A stretch of 64,000 nucleotides of DNA, from positions 34,623,349 through 34,687,348 of the forward strand of contig CM065682.1 of assembly GCA_017654935.2 (NCBI GenBank). Reading direction: 5' to 3'. The position numbers and the translations under genes were made by a program. Below the pieces are notes generated by a model. That model saw only the letters and a program-made list of their open reading frames with translations. It searched no databases and was not told the origin of the DNA. This document shows, piece after piece, positions 11,201 to 25,500 of the stretch. Position 1 is the first letter of the stretch. Each line of letters opens with the position of its first letter. This DNA comes from Phymorhynchus buccinoides (taxonomy: Eukaryota > Mollusca > Gastropoda > Neogastropoda > Raphitomidae).

Positions 11201-14200
11201 CAAAACATGCCGTTTTTCAATAAACTGACTGATGAAGACCTATATATCTATATGACAATGAGAGAAAGAAGTGAGAAGATTGACACTTCTTTGAGTAGTT
11301 TGAGTACAATAGAAAAGATAATGCGTCAAACATCTTCTAGTGAGAATGCTTGCAACAAAATGGGAACCCAATTTCCTAAGTGATAAGAAACGATGAAATG
11401 CTTGTCCAACAGAAATGCTCTGAAAGTTAGGGCCAAATGGACCCAAATAAAGTAATGCCATCAAACTTCAAAGGGGATGAGACTTGGCAGAGCTTCTGTA
11501 TATCATTTTAAAGAAAAGCGCCAATGAAATGCAGAGTGGTCTTGACTGGGACAAACCAGTTGCGCTGCAGTCAAAATTCCATGTTTGTAAGTGACTTTTT
11601 TGCATAATTTACGTAATAACCCAGGAGACTGTCATCATTGGTATTATGCCAAAGAAAACATTTATGGCAATCAATTTTGCTTAAGTGGATTTGTCAGAAG
11701 TTACCAGATCAGTCTGCCAACGGCGCCCAACCATTGATACAAGCAAGACTCTACTTTTGCATAGAAACGCTAGTGCCTACAAGGTCAAGGTCACCATGAC
11801 CTTCCAAAAAGAGTACTAAGGTAATAAATGTTTAAACCACCTAATGACCTATTCTACAGACTTCACCTATCTCCACATGACTTTTATTTTTTTCCATATC
11901 TTTTTAGATTGTTTAGCTGGACGCATTTTTCTGGCATCTAGGCCCTCGCAAAAAACTCAAAATCACAGCTCCGACCCTTGCCTCAAAGTCAAAGAAGCTA
12001 CCAAAATTACCTTGAAACCTGGCGTAGAGGGCTGGAACTGTACTGTGTACATACAAAGAGGAGAGGTGTTCTTCCTAGGAATGCAGAAGTTTGAAGTCTG
12101 TGAACTCCTTTGTTCATGTTGTTTTATGAACCCAAGGGCAACATTTACTCATCAACCCACGTATAATGAAGATGATGTGCGTCTATTTCTGTTGAATGAT
12201 CAATTGCAGGCTGAGTACCATGATAGCATTTGAACAGAGGCACGTACGGTAGGAGGCTGAATTGTTGCGTGCAGATAGTAGGTACTGAGGATATCTAGGC
12301 CAAGTTTAAAGATGAAGGTCACTGGTTAAAGTTCAAGGTCACTGGAGCCAAACATGATTTGCAGGCATCAGAATTGTCAGAGGATTAAGAATTTCTGACA
12401 GAGGATTGGCTTCTCTTGTTAGAGGTTTTGCCTTTTTATTCAGTGTTATCCTTTGTGTTAAATAGCATTTTAAAGTGGTTTTTCGCTATATTAAGCCTTT
12501 TTGGTGGTGTTGGGAACTGATTTCAGTGTTGTCCCTCTATAGTCTGGGGCCTTGATGGCATGGCGCACTTTTACCGCAGTTTTCAGAGGATTGGACTTCA
12601 GACATATTCTCAATTTCTGATGCCTGATCTGGCGTTTTCGTGAAATGCTCTAGTTTTTACATAGCAAAATGTAGTCTCTTTTATGTATTAAAAGTCTGCT
12701 CTGAAGATTTACAGTTAGAAATCTGTGGTTCAGATTCAGCCATAAGTACCCTTGCATGTAAAATTAGATAATTTCAGATATGCACAACTTGCTTTTTATA
12801 TTTATTAATTTAGTAATTGTATTTTTCTAAGTTAAAATACTTTTTGCAAATTAGATGTTAATAAAAGTTTTGTTGTACAACATAGCAAACACCACAATGG
12901 GGCATTATACTACTTCTTTGCCTTGCACAGGGGGGATAATTTTATATACTAAATCGAGCACGCCACCTAGTAATGAGTTAGGGGCAGAGAATTTTCAGTG
13001 GCTTTATATTACTTCTTCGTGACACACAAGGGCGTTAATTTTTATGCAGATGCTAGGTGGTGTGCTCAATTTAGTATCACGCCAGAGGAAAATAATTTTC
13101 AATATAAAGCCCCATTCTTTTGTTTACTAACATTTTTAAGCTGGCAAAAGCTGTGTGTATTTTGAAATGTACACACTCTTTCATTTTAAACCATTGGGCT
13201 GCTTGTTTGTTAGATTATGAATTAATAAAGACTTTGGAACCAGAATGTGAAACTACACATATTCTGTATCAGATCCTACAATGTGAATTTTTTCCATGAT
13301 CGTTTAAGAGTAGGACTAATCGTCAACATTCAACCTATTATGCGTAAGTTGCTTTTCATCAGTTGATGAGTGAATGCAATTTTTTATATGATTAAATAAC
13401 ATTTGAGAAAAATATAATTTATATAAATCAGATGTTTTTTTTTACATGTTTGATGAAAAAAAGATCTGTTTCAAATGTGTTTTATTTTGTTTTATGAATT
13501 GCAGTATGGCCCCAAAATCAATCTTTGGTTGGAAAACATGGTGCCGTTCGGCAACGTGAAAGACGGTTCCAAGGGGACTCTGGAGGACAGATTGCCTCCC
13601 CTGTTCATGGTGGATCTTCAGCATCTCCTCTTACTGGCCATGTTGAAAAACTTCAGCTTCTGGGCCCCAAGGTGAGGATGATCATCATAAAGGTCAGGGC
13701 TGGCCAAACATAACAAATTTCACTAGCCCTCCGGGCGAGTAGCTTAAAAAGTTGACTTGCCCGAACACATTTTCACTAGCCCGAAGAAAACAACAAAATC
13801 CCTAAACAACAATGTTTCACTTTAGGCATGCATACAGAATGGCTACTCAAATTCCGAGTTTTATCTTAAATGGAGAGCGCTAGTCAGGGCTGAATTCCGA
13901 GTATTCTCGTAACAGTAATTTCTGAGTCTAAAACTTGTATTTGATGTTACAAAAATAAATTTAATTCCAAAGAAAATCGTCTGTATACAAACCAGAAACT
14001 GCTGCAATACGTTTCCAAGAACAGTGATAGTACACTAATAAGGAAACTACTAATTCAGATTTTAGTGCCAGTAAATGCAATTTCAAAGTGGAAATTAAAC
14101 TTGAATCAACCAGTAATGCTGTTGAAACTGAATCACAGACATTGGTAAGTTTTGTTCCACTATTAATATTTCTTATAGATATTTCTAGGCAACCCCAGGC

Positions 14201-17200
14201 CAGTCCTGAATGGAACATGTTACTTTTTGTATGTTATACTATAGTGAAATTGTGGAGTGGTGTAAATGGTTGAGAGCGCCAAATCTAGATTCAATAATAG
14301 TGGGGTTTAACTCCCCCACTGCTGCAGCCTCAGATGTGCCCCATGGCGTTTATTTAATCATCCTTGCCGGTAGGTGGCAACGGTGAACATGTTCCACGTG
14401 GTTGTCTAATTTTAGAGCTTATAACTGCATTTCTGTTAATTTAACGCATTTAGTAAAGTAGGTGATCGTTTTTAGTTCTCTTGAGACAAATGACTTGGCA
14501 GAGGTTACCAAGCACAGAAAATATTTTGACTTAGTGCTAATCCTCCGAAGTCAGAGTGTGGCTGCCCACGTGGCAGAGTAATCTAATCCCTAACGGGTGC
14601 ATTTGTACCATAGTGTTCAAGCACTTCGGCTGTTGGGATGATCCCTGGAGTCTTTAAGCCAGGGTACAACAATAACAACAACTTAGTGATAGAGAAGTTA
14701 AAGCCACTTTGTGCGTGATATGTAAACCAGTAAGCCTAGCGGCAATGGTTTCTTTCTTTTTTTTTAGATGCATGGAAGATTTTTCCTTCCTTTAACAGAC
14801 AGAAGCAGGTGTTCAGCTGTTCCATTGGATTGGTTTGTTGAGTCTTTACATCCTCGTACCACTAGCACTGTTAAATGGAAAAGTTTATTTTTGCACAGTT
14901 TGAAGCATTTCTTACTCAACTTATGGTCACACTGGAAATGTTGCATATTTTTTGCAAAGTTTGAGTCTTGAATATGGTTTACGCGCAGGTGGTGTCGCCT
15001 GAATCGGCCACGAAAGCTGTCCTCTGTGGTTCTAGTCATACTGCAGGATGTCAGCATCACTGATTTTGAAGAACACCCCGACTGCTTCTCTTTCCTGAAA
15101 AACAGCTTCCTTAGCGTGAGTAACCTAGTTATTGTGATCATGTACATGCATTAATTATTGATATTCACACAGGTTGTGCAAATGTACACTTCTGCACAGG
15201 CATACAGAAACATTAATCAGTATGCATGCGCGCACACACATATGCACACACACACACGTTGAATTAAAGAACAACAACACACACACTTGCACATACTCAC
15301 ACACATTGAGAGAGAAACAGATAAAGAGAGAGAGAGAGAGAGACTGTGTATACTTGTGTGTGTGCGCGCATACATGTGAAAGACTGAGAGAGAAATGCTT
15401 ACTCCAATCCCAGCCAATGTGTGTTTTCAGTGTGTGGAGATGGTGAGCCCGGTGCAGTACCACAGTTGTGTGGAGAAGGAGATAAGCCGAGTTCCCTTGC
15501 TCATCTCACAACTCAAGTGTTACACAAGTGAGTACTGTAGTTTACATACTGCAAAGTGATGCATTTTTCCTATGGCTGGTACCCACGTGTCGTCATATCC
15601 GGCCACAAGGAGCGCCATATTATGGGAGACCGCCATCTTAGTCCTTACCTTTTTTTGAAAAATGCCAGATCGATGCTGCGTATTTGGCTGTTCCAATTCG
15701 AAACTTATCTAAACTGTATTTATAACATCTGGATGTTTTCTTTACACATTTAGATAACATTTTCACTTTGTTTACACACAAATAAGGACTAAGATGGCGA
15801 CACTTCCGTTGGAATGGTCGAGATGCGCACGCAGGTGGGTTGGAGCCATACCCCTGCGCCTTGTAATATAACTAAAAGTATAATAAGAAACTGTTATTAC
15901 AAATTCAGAGTTAGGTGTAAAATTTGGAGGTACAGGTAACACCATGATGCACCTTACAGTCTATAAAAACTAAAGTGTGGTAACGTTAGTGGAAATCTGG
16001 CATAGATTGTTCAGTGCCTGGCACATATGTAACTTTTATTAGATTGTTGCATTTTGTTTCCAACCCAGAAGAAGCAAATTGCCTTGCTATTTTACCTAAC
16101 AATGGGTATGGTTTGAGGGTGGGGGTGTGCCAAGTGTTACAACACTTGCTGTGAATATATATCTTGGTGACATGATACAAAGATTTTAGTTACAAATGTT
16201 GCAAAAAGTCTTAAATGTTTGATGTTGAATGTTAATTTTTCTACCTGCCTATACCATTTTGGGATTGTTTGCTTTTTAAGCAAAATAAGATTCAATAAAG
16301 TGAACTGTTTAAACATTATGGAATATGATAGAGTGCTTTGGAGTTTTGATTTACTGGTACCTCTTCAATGATGGATGGACATAGAGGTTTACAAGTGGTA
16401 AGAATCTGACTCCACATGCAGTTTATTCTCGAGACCTTGTCGTCTGAATATTTTAACGTTTTACTGCAGGCTTCATATTTGTTACCCTCGACTGGGAAAT
16501 CCCAAAATTTGTTTTTGACAGAATGCTATTTTAGTATTATTGCTATTGAATCACTTTTTTTTGGTCAAACTCAAAAACATTTCAAATTAAAACATTAGAT
16601 ATTGTTATTTTTTTGGTAAGTTTAGATTTTAATGATGCTGATCCTATTGATGATGATGATTAAGTGATTGTGATACCGGTCAGTTGCCTGTTTTTTGTTT
16701 GTTTTTTATACATATTCTGATTTTCTTACCTTTTTTTTTTTAATCCTTAAGACAGGAAAGATATTCGGGAGAAAGTCATTAGACTGATCTCCAAATCTCC
16801 CGAAACATCTGACAGTCACAGCAAGACGTCGGAAAAGACAGAGACCGTCTGCACTAGTCCACAAGCTGCTGCCGAAACTGACGGACAGATGGCCTGCCCC
16901 GAAAGCAAAGAGTCAGCAGCCACTTCAGGGTGTGACGACACATTTCCCAGGACCAGCCTCCTTCTGAGTTCTACGCAATTAATGCAGGAAGGGTATCCCT
17001 TGCCCATACACTGCAAAAATAGTTAGTACCCATCGATCCAACATTTTTCTAGAGATTTTTTTAAAACTTTTTTTAAAGCAGTACAATTTGAGTAGGATGA
17101 CAATAATTTTCAGTGTGAATGTGAAAATAGATTTTGAGTTGGTTTCCTTTGAAGTTTTATTGCAAAACTTGGAAAATTTGAGGGAAACTTCTTGATTTTT

Positions 17201-19519
17201 TCTTTTAAGTAAAATAAATGTACCATGCAAAACAGAGCGCTGGTTAAATTGTTCTGATATTAATTAATACTAGTAATGTTGATGTTTATTATTACAATGC
17301 TAGTACTGATGAAGACAATCATCATGATTAGAAAATAATAGATGTCTATGCACTGTATGGTACCTTTTCGGTACATAAAATGTTTAAATACTTTTAAACA
17401 AAATGGATATAAGAGATTTGTCATCCCACTGCCTTATCCCAAGCTGTAGCGTTGATAACTGTGACGATAGGGGTGGTGGTAGGGGTGGTGGTGGAGGAGG
17501 GGGGGGAGATGCTGCGGTTTGTGTGAGCTTGGGTTCAGTTGCGTGAATGTTCTATTTTAATATTTGAGCTGTGATCTTATTTATTCACTGTTGCGTGCCA
17601 CCACAAATGTATATCAATGTTTTTTGGACAATAAATTGTGTGACTTGTGACTGTGACTTGTGATAACCTTTCATCAAAGTGTAGTATGACATTATGTTTG
17701 TGTGTTCAGAGCGTTATGAGGGCTATGCATTCAGCAAAGACAGTTACCGGCCTGTCACACCTCACAGTTGATAACTGTGACGATAACCTTTCACCAAAGT
17801 GTAGTATGACATTATGTTTGTGTGTTCAGAGCGTTATGAGGGCTATGCATTCAGCAAAGACAGTTACCGGCCTGTCACACCTCACAGTTGATAACTGTGA
17901 TGATAACCTTTCACCAAAGTGTAGTATGACATTATGTTTGTGTGTTCAGAGCGTTATGAGGGCTATGCATTCAGCAAAGACAGTTACCGGCCTGTCACAC
18001 CTCACAGTTGATAACTGTGATGATAACCTTTCACCAAAGTGTAGTATGACATTATGTTTGTGTGTTCAGAGCGTTATGAGGGCTATGCATTCAGCAAAGA
18101 CAGTTACCGGCCTGTCACACCTCACAGTTGATAACTGTGATGATAACCTTTCACCAAAGTGTAGTATGACATTATGTTTGTGTGTTCAGAGCGTTATGAG
18201 GGCTATGCATTCAGCAAAGACAGTTACCGGCCTGTCACACCTCACAGTTGATAACTGTGACGATAACCTTTCACCAAAGTGTAGTATGACATTATGTTTG
18301 TGTGTTCAGAGCGTTATGAGGGCTATGCATTCAGCAAAGACAGTTACCGGCCTGTCACACCTCACAGTTGATAACTGTGATGATAACCTTTCACCAAAGT
18401 GTAGTATGACATTATGTTTGTGTGTTCAGAGCGTTATGAGGGCTATGCATTCAGCAAAGACAGTTACCGGCCTGTCACACCTCACAGTTGATAACTGTGA
18501 TGATAACCTTTCACCAAAGTATAGTATGACATTATGTTTGTGTGTTCAGAGCGTTATGAGGGCTATGCATTCAGCAAAGACAGTTACCGGCCTGTCACAC
18601 CTCACAGTCCCATGTTTGCTGTCGACTGTGAAATGGTATGCTTTTATATTTTACCCATTATTTATAGATTATACTGATATGTAATAGTAGTAGCGTAATA
18701 GGGCTAGAAGTGGGCCTCTCGGCCCTTTTACGCCCTTTCTTGATTGTTTCATTTGATTAAGTTTCACAATGATTGCGCAAACCTAAGCTAAACTAGTCTT
18801 AATTAATTTATAATTTTTTTGGAATGGACGTTCATTTTTAATCATAACAAAATTTGAAAGCTCTTATCATATTAGGATCTTGGTCCAGAAGATATTTTAA
18901 AGTTTTAATATTAGGTGCCTGTTTGATGTGTGTTTTACCCTAAAAACACAGCATTTTCTCAGCAACCAACTTTGTTTCCTGTCAAAGTAGGAAAGAAACA
19001 AAAGACACTGATATGAAATATAATGATGTCCATGTTAAAGTTTTAATTTATTTCACGTCTCTTGTAGTTTAAGTTTGTGACCTATCTTATGGTGTTATTT
19101 CACACACATGCGCACATCCATGTACTCGTACACATGTACACTGAATCCTTCCCACCTATACCCAGTGATGTACCGAGGATCGAAAAGTGATAGGACAAAC
19201 TGTCCTGAGATAAGAGAAATCAATAGGACAATGTCCTGGGTCTTGCAGAAATCAATAAGAGGAAGCGTGCCAGTATTAAAATTTTAACAAACATATGTCC
19301 TGACAGGGGAGAACATAATAGGACATTTTCAATTTTAATTGGTCAATGTCCTATGACCGGTGCATCAATGATGTTATACCCTTCCTCAGTTCTTAAATGT
19401 TTACAATTACACAGAACATACACATACACAAAACCAAATATAATTTGTTACACTCATATCCACTTGTGCAACTGCAAGCATGCATGGACATACGCTCACC
19501 CACACACATGCATGCGTAG

Positions 19520-19583
<64 letters not shown>

Positions 19584-22500
19584 CCTCTCTGTTTCATCTA
19601 CTTGGTTAACTTCACATTAAAACACTTTTTTGTGTTGAAAACATACTCACGCTCACAAGTTCAACTATTCACTAACTCAGATGCTCACGCTCACTAGTTC
19701 AACTATTCACTAACTCAGATGCTTATGCTCTCTCACTTGCGCTTTCTTTTTTTCCTCTCACCCGATCTTTGACTCGCTCACTCACTTACAAACTCACACA
19801 CTCCCTGACTGTCTCACTCTTGCACACAGCTCACCTACCACCCCTGATTCTGTGCACCGTGTGAGACCAGCCAGAAGGCCTTTGAGCTGACCAGGGTGTC
19901 TTAAATGTTTAAGCTCTCTCACTCATTGTCGCACTCATTCACAAACGCTGCTCACTTCACTCCCCTGTTTCTGTGCGCAGTGTGAGACCAGCCAGAAGGC
20001 CTTTGAGCTGACCAGGGTGTCTTAAATGTTTAAGCTCTCTCACTCATTGACAAACGCTGCTCACTTCACTCCCCTGTTTCTGTACGCAGTGTGAGACCAG
20101 CCAGAAGGCCTTTGAGCTGACCAGGGTGTCTGTCTTATTAAGCTCTCTCACTCATTGTCTCACTCATTCACAAACGCTGCTCACTTCACTCCCCTGTTTC
20201 TGTGTGCAGTGTGAGACCAGCCAGAAGGCCTTTGAGCTGACCAGGGTGTCTGTCTTATTAAGCTCTCTCACTCATTGTCTCACTCATTCACAAACGCTGC
20301 TCACTTCACTCCCCTGTTTCTGTGCGCAGTGTGAGACCAGCCAGAAGGCCTTTGAGCTGACCAGGGTGTCTGTGGTCAATGAGGTTAAGGAGGTGGTTTA
20401 CGACCAGTTGGTCAAGCCCTACAACGAAATCACCAACTACCTCACGCCGTGAGTACAAAAAAGGTTGAAAGTCTCATAGCCTATTGACCATAGTACTAGG
20501 GAGTTAATCATTCACCATGTCTAGGGCTTCCATGTATTGGGAGATGGAGGCCAGCCCTCTCCTTCTATCACCAATGACTCCCCCAACCGAACCCAATTTA
20601 CACTTGGGTGGAGTTTGGATAATAGGAATAAAGCGTCTTTCCCAAGGACACAACACCAAACCGAATGGGATTTGAACCCCTGATCTGCAATCCTTCAGAC
20701 TGTGAGGCAGCAGCTTTAACCACTCGGCCTGTGTGTCTATATCGCAAGTACACATGGCATTGTATGGCTAGGAGGCTAATAAAATCAGCTATTTCAGGAG
20801 AATAAGACATGGTTTAGAAGGAAATGAAAGATTTTTTTCAAAAGAGGCAAATAGCTAAGTGTAAAATAATTGATATTCCTATGAATATTACTAACTGCCT
20901 TCTGTAAGGCCGATGTAGGTTAGGAAATTAGAATAATAAAGATGGAGGTGGGATGAGGAATGTGAGGGAGGGTAGTTTGGAGAAATCTTACAGTTGTGGT
21001 ATTTTCTTACCTTTAACAATTCAAGATATCTTTCATTTGTTGCATGACCTTTACCATCGGTAAGCCATTGCTTAGTGATGGGTAAGTTTTGGTACATGGA
21101 GTCACGTTACAACTGCCCTCACACAGAACAGAGAGTTGAATAATAATATTTATTGAATCTTATAATCTAGAATCTTATTTCAATAGATAATACAAAACCT
21201 AACAAATGATTTTCAATTGTAATTGTTGTTTTCCTCAGACATCATAAAATACACAAGAAAAAACCCCGTTCTTCTAGCGAAATCCAGCTCACAAGATTCT
21301 CCAACCTTTTTATTGCCTTTATTTAACATGAGACTGTTGACTGTGGCTGTTGGTCAGTGTGGATGTTTTCTGTTAGTTTCAGCGGCATGACGGAGGAGAG
21401 GCTGTCCAGTGTGACCAAGCGTGTGGAGGACGTGCAGAGGGAACTGAAGGCGCTGTTGGTCAGTGTGGATGTTTTCTGTTAGTTTCAGCGGCATGACGGA
21501 GGAGAGGCTGTCCAGTGTGACCAAGCGTGTGGAGGACGTGCAGAGGGAACTGAAGGCGCTGTTGGTCAGTGTGGATGTTTTCTGTTAGTTTCAGCGGCAT
21601 GACGGAGGAGAGGCTGTCCAGTGTGACCAAGCGTGTGGAAGACGTGCAGAGGGAACTGAAGGCGCTGTTGGTCAGTGTGGATGTTTTCTGTTAGTTTCAG
21701 CGGCATGACGGAGGAGAGGCTGTCCAGTGTGACCAAGCGTGTGGAGGACGTGCAGAGGGAACTGAAGGCGCTGTTGGTCAGTGTGGATGTTTTCTGTTAG
21801 TTTCAGCGGCATGACGGAGGAGAGGCTGTCCAGTGTGACCAAGCGTGTGGAAGACGTGCAGAGGGAACTGAAGGCGCTGTTGGTCAGTGTGTGTTTTCTG
21901 TTAGTTTCAGCGGCATGACGGAGGAGAGGCTGTCCAGTGTGACCAAGCGTGTGGAAGACGTGCAGAGGGAACTGAAGGCGCTGTTGGTCAGTGTGTGTTT
22001 TCTGTTAGTTTCAGCGGCATGACGGAGGAGAGGCTGTCCAGTGTGACCAAGCGTGTGGAGGACGTGCAGAGGGAACTGAAGGCGCTGTTGGTCAGTGTGG
22101 ATGTTTTCTGTTAGTTTCAGCGGCATGACGGAGGAGAGGCTGTCCAGTGTGACCAAGCGTGTGGAGGACGTGCATAGGGAACTGAAGGCGCTGTTGGTCA
22201 GTGTGGATGTTTACTGTTAGTTTCAGCGGCATGACGGAGGAGAGGCTGTCCAGTGTGACCAAGCGTGTGGAGGACGTGCAGAGGGAACTGAAGGCGCTGT
22301 TGGTCAGTGTGGATGTTTTCTGTTAGTTTCAGCGGCATGACGGAGGAGAGGCTGTCCAGTGTGACCAAGCGTGTGGAGGACGTGCAGAGGGAACTGAAGG
22401 CGCTGTTGGTCAGTGTGGATGTTTTCTGTTAGTTTCAGCGGCATGACGGAGGAGAGGCTGTCCAGTGTGACCAAGCGTGTGGAGGACGTGCAGAGGGAAC

Positions 22501-25500
22501 TGAAGGCGCTGTTGGTCAGTGTGGATGTTTTCTGTTAGTTTCAGCGGCATGACGGAGGAGAGGCTGTCCAGTGTGACCAAGCGTGTGGAAGACGTGCAGA
22601 GGGAACTGAAGGCGCTGTTGGTCAGTGTGGATGTTTTCTGTTAGTTTCAGCGGCATGACGGAGGAGAGGCTGTCCAGTGTGACCAAGCGTGTGGAGGACG
22701 TGCAGAGGGAACTGAAGGCGCTGTTGGTCAGTGTGGATGTTTTCTGTTAGTTTCAGCGGCATGACGGAGGAGAGGCTGTCCAGTGTGACCAAGCGTGTGG
22801 AAGACGTGCAGAGGGAACTGAAGGCGCTGTTGGTCAGTGTGGATGTTTTCTGTTAGTTTCAGCGGCATGACGGAGGAGAGGCTGTCCAGTGTGACCAAGC
22901 GTGTGGAGGACGTGCAGAGGGAACTGAAGGCTCTGTTGGTCAGTGTGGATGTTTTCTGTTAGTTTCAACGGCATGACGGAGGAGAGGCTGTCCAGTGTGA
23001 CCAAGCGTGTGGAAGACGTGCAGAGGGAACTGAAGGCGCTGTTGGTCAGTGTGTGTTTTCTGTTAGTTTCAGCGGCATGACGGAGGAGAGGCTGTCCAGT
23101 GTGACCAAGCGTGTGGAAGACGTGCAGAGGGAACTGAAGGCGCTGTTGGTCAGTGTGTGTTTTCTGTTAGTTTCAGCGGCATGACGGAGGAGAGGCTGTC
23201 CAGTGTGACCAAGCGTGTGGAAGACGTGCAGAGGGAACTGAAGGCGCTGTTGGTCAGTGTGTGTTTTCTGTTAGTTTCAGCGGCATGACGGAGGAGAGGC
23301 TGTCCAGTGTGACCAAGCGTGTGGAGGACGTGCAGAGGGAACTGAAGGCACTGTTGGTCAGTGTGGATGTTTTCTGTTAGTTTCAGCGGCATGACGGAGG
23401 AGAGGCTGTCCAGTGTGACCAAGCGTGTGGAAGACGTGCAGAGGGAACTGAAGGCGCTGTTGCCCCCCGATGCCATCCTGTGCGGACAGTCCTTGTGGAA
23501 CGACCTCAACGCTCTCAAGGTAGGCACTGTGCAGGGAGCTTTCCCTGGGTGTTTTTTGCGTTTTCATTGATAATCTATTCTACATATACCAAAGGGGGTT
23601 GCGTACCCCTCAAAATGACGCAAGCATGACATGATTTTTTTTATGATCTCTACGATTTGAGGGGGGGGGGGGGGGGGTACATACGTCCCCAACCAACGCG
23701 CAGACCTGTTAGTACTCTAGTGTTAATTCTATCTTCAAAATCAAGGGGTCAGAATCAGGGTCACATGAATATTTTAAGGGGCCTCTCTTCCAAATTTGTT
23801 ACTTTAAAAAGAACTGTGCTTCAGGTGAAAAGTTGCTACGTTTTGTGGCGCACTGGCTTGAAATCAGATGGGAGATTTGAGCGTAAAAATCTGGTAAGTC
23901 AAAATTGAAAGGACTGAATTGTTTTTGAGATACTTGATATTTTGAGATACAAAAAAAAGGTTTTGCAATAAGAAGGCTTAAACTGGGTTAAAGAAATACT
24001 GTGAATTATCTTCTTTTTTTTATGGTACAGTGGAACCTCCCTTATAAGACTCCCTCCCATATAAGACCTACTTCTCTGAGACATTGCCCTTTGTAAGTAT
24101 TAAAATTACCTCCCTTATAAGACCCCTCCTTTACAAGACCTCAATCTATTCTATCATCCTTACCATTCCACTACAAAGTGCATATTTGTACAAGATTAGC
24201 TTGGAAGACAGAACAAAATCAAGAGTGTCTTACTACCACAACTCCCAATCCACGTAACTTCCGGTGTAGCAGACTACTCACTTTCTTTCAAGCTAGCATG
24301 GAAGGCAGGCTTGTTATTCTGTTTCTCCAGGAATTTTTTCTCCTGCTTTCAGCTTTATGAGTGTCTTTTGTTTTCCTTTAGTTTTCTTTGTGTTGCTTTG
24401 CTACTTGGGTAAGTTCGTTCGGCCTCCCCCCCTTTTTGGTTGTAATCTTTGTGAAGATTTCGGGCCTGTTGGTCAAAAGGTGGGCGTGGCTTCTGGCTTC
24501 GGGTTTCGCGTTATGGAATCTACTCCTTCTAAAAAAGTTGTAGATTCTTCGGCGTTAGTTGGCAAACCTTCAAGTAGTTCAACTAAGGAACCTCAGCCTA
24601 CTCCTCCCAGGGATGACAAGGGCCGTTTTCTAAAATCGAGTCCTTCAGAGAAGTCTTTGTCCAAGTCAAATTCTCGGTCAAGAAGTTCGAGTAGGTCTCA
24701 CTCTTCGCGTTCGGTTCAAGATACAAAGCAAGTGGTGTCGGAATTGCTGGCTCATTTGCGTTCTACGGGCGAATTGTCTTCGGCCATGCCGTTCTCCTTC
24801 TCCCAAGTGGACTCGGCTGGTTTGGTCCAGCACATTTCGGTGGATGATTCTCATGTTGATTTGTTGGGTGTTTTGGACGATGACCCGGCCTTTTCGACGG
24901 TCGGTCTTCCACTCCAGGATTCGTTGTCCGTTGAAGATCTCTCACGGATGGAGCTGCAAACCGGCATCCGGGTTTTTCCCGAACAAGGTCAGTACGGCTC
25001 TTCTAGCCAAGCTAGCTCCCGTACCCCATTGGTTCCTGGCGTTCATGATACCGCACGGGCACTTCCGGTTCTGGAAGAAGAAGCTGCGAAGAAACCGGTG
25101 GTGCTGTCCGACTTGTCTTACAGAGCTATAGACAACCGGGCGGTACCCACCGATGCCACCATTACGCCTGGTGATGCCGGCCGAAAAACGGACGATGCCG
25201 CTAATGGGGGTAGCTTCCCTGGCGACGGCAGCCTCGGTGCCTTAGGCACCGGGCCGGCATCCGCACCCGGGGTTCTCCGGAGCGGACCGGCCACGGCGAC
25301 ATGGTCTCGCGGGTCCACCACGGGCACGGCGGCTACGGCCTCTGCCGTGGGTGGTCCCCAGGCCCAGGACCGTACGACGGCAGGCATTCAGTCCATGGGA
25401 CGTTTGCCTCGGCCCGTACCGGTCACGCCCGTTACCGCTGGTATGGTTCCACCGGTTTCAGGGCAGGTTCCTCAGCGGTCCTACTCTCACCAGGAAGTTA

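Noticed and set aside
11844..12233. 129-residue frame in REXO5 intron 2
   Set aside because: No family recognised, no splice signals, not conserved in the REXO5 plan; treated as chance or decayed repeat.
13525..13713. Alternative frame in REXO5 exon 3 (GKHGAVRQRERRFQG..)
   Set aside because: Looks like a disordered linker but needs a phase that neither exon 2 nor exon 4 provides; the other frame joins on both sides and fits the family.
14768..14808. Possible extra REXO5 exon (MHGRFFLPLTDRSR)
   Set aside because: It would need the other exon 3 frame and a poor GTGTTC donor; exon 3 joins exon 4 directly in phase.
17647..18684. 345-residue open frame made of 40-residue repeats
   Set aside because: It is the exon 7 array read in the wrong frame; the real exon frame (RYEGYAFSKD..) differs and the unit length of 120 bp keeps any stop-free frame open.
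21884..23567. Minus-strand repetitive open frames
   Set aside because: Antisense shadows of the exon 9 array; no start context or homology.
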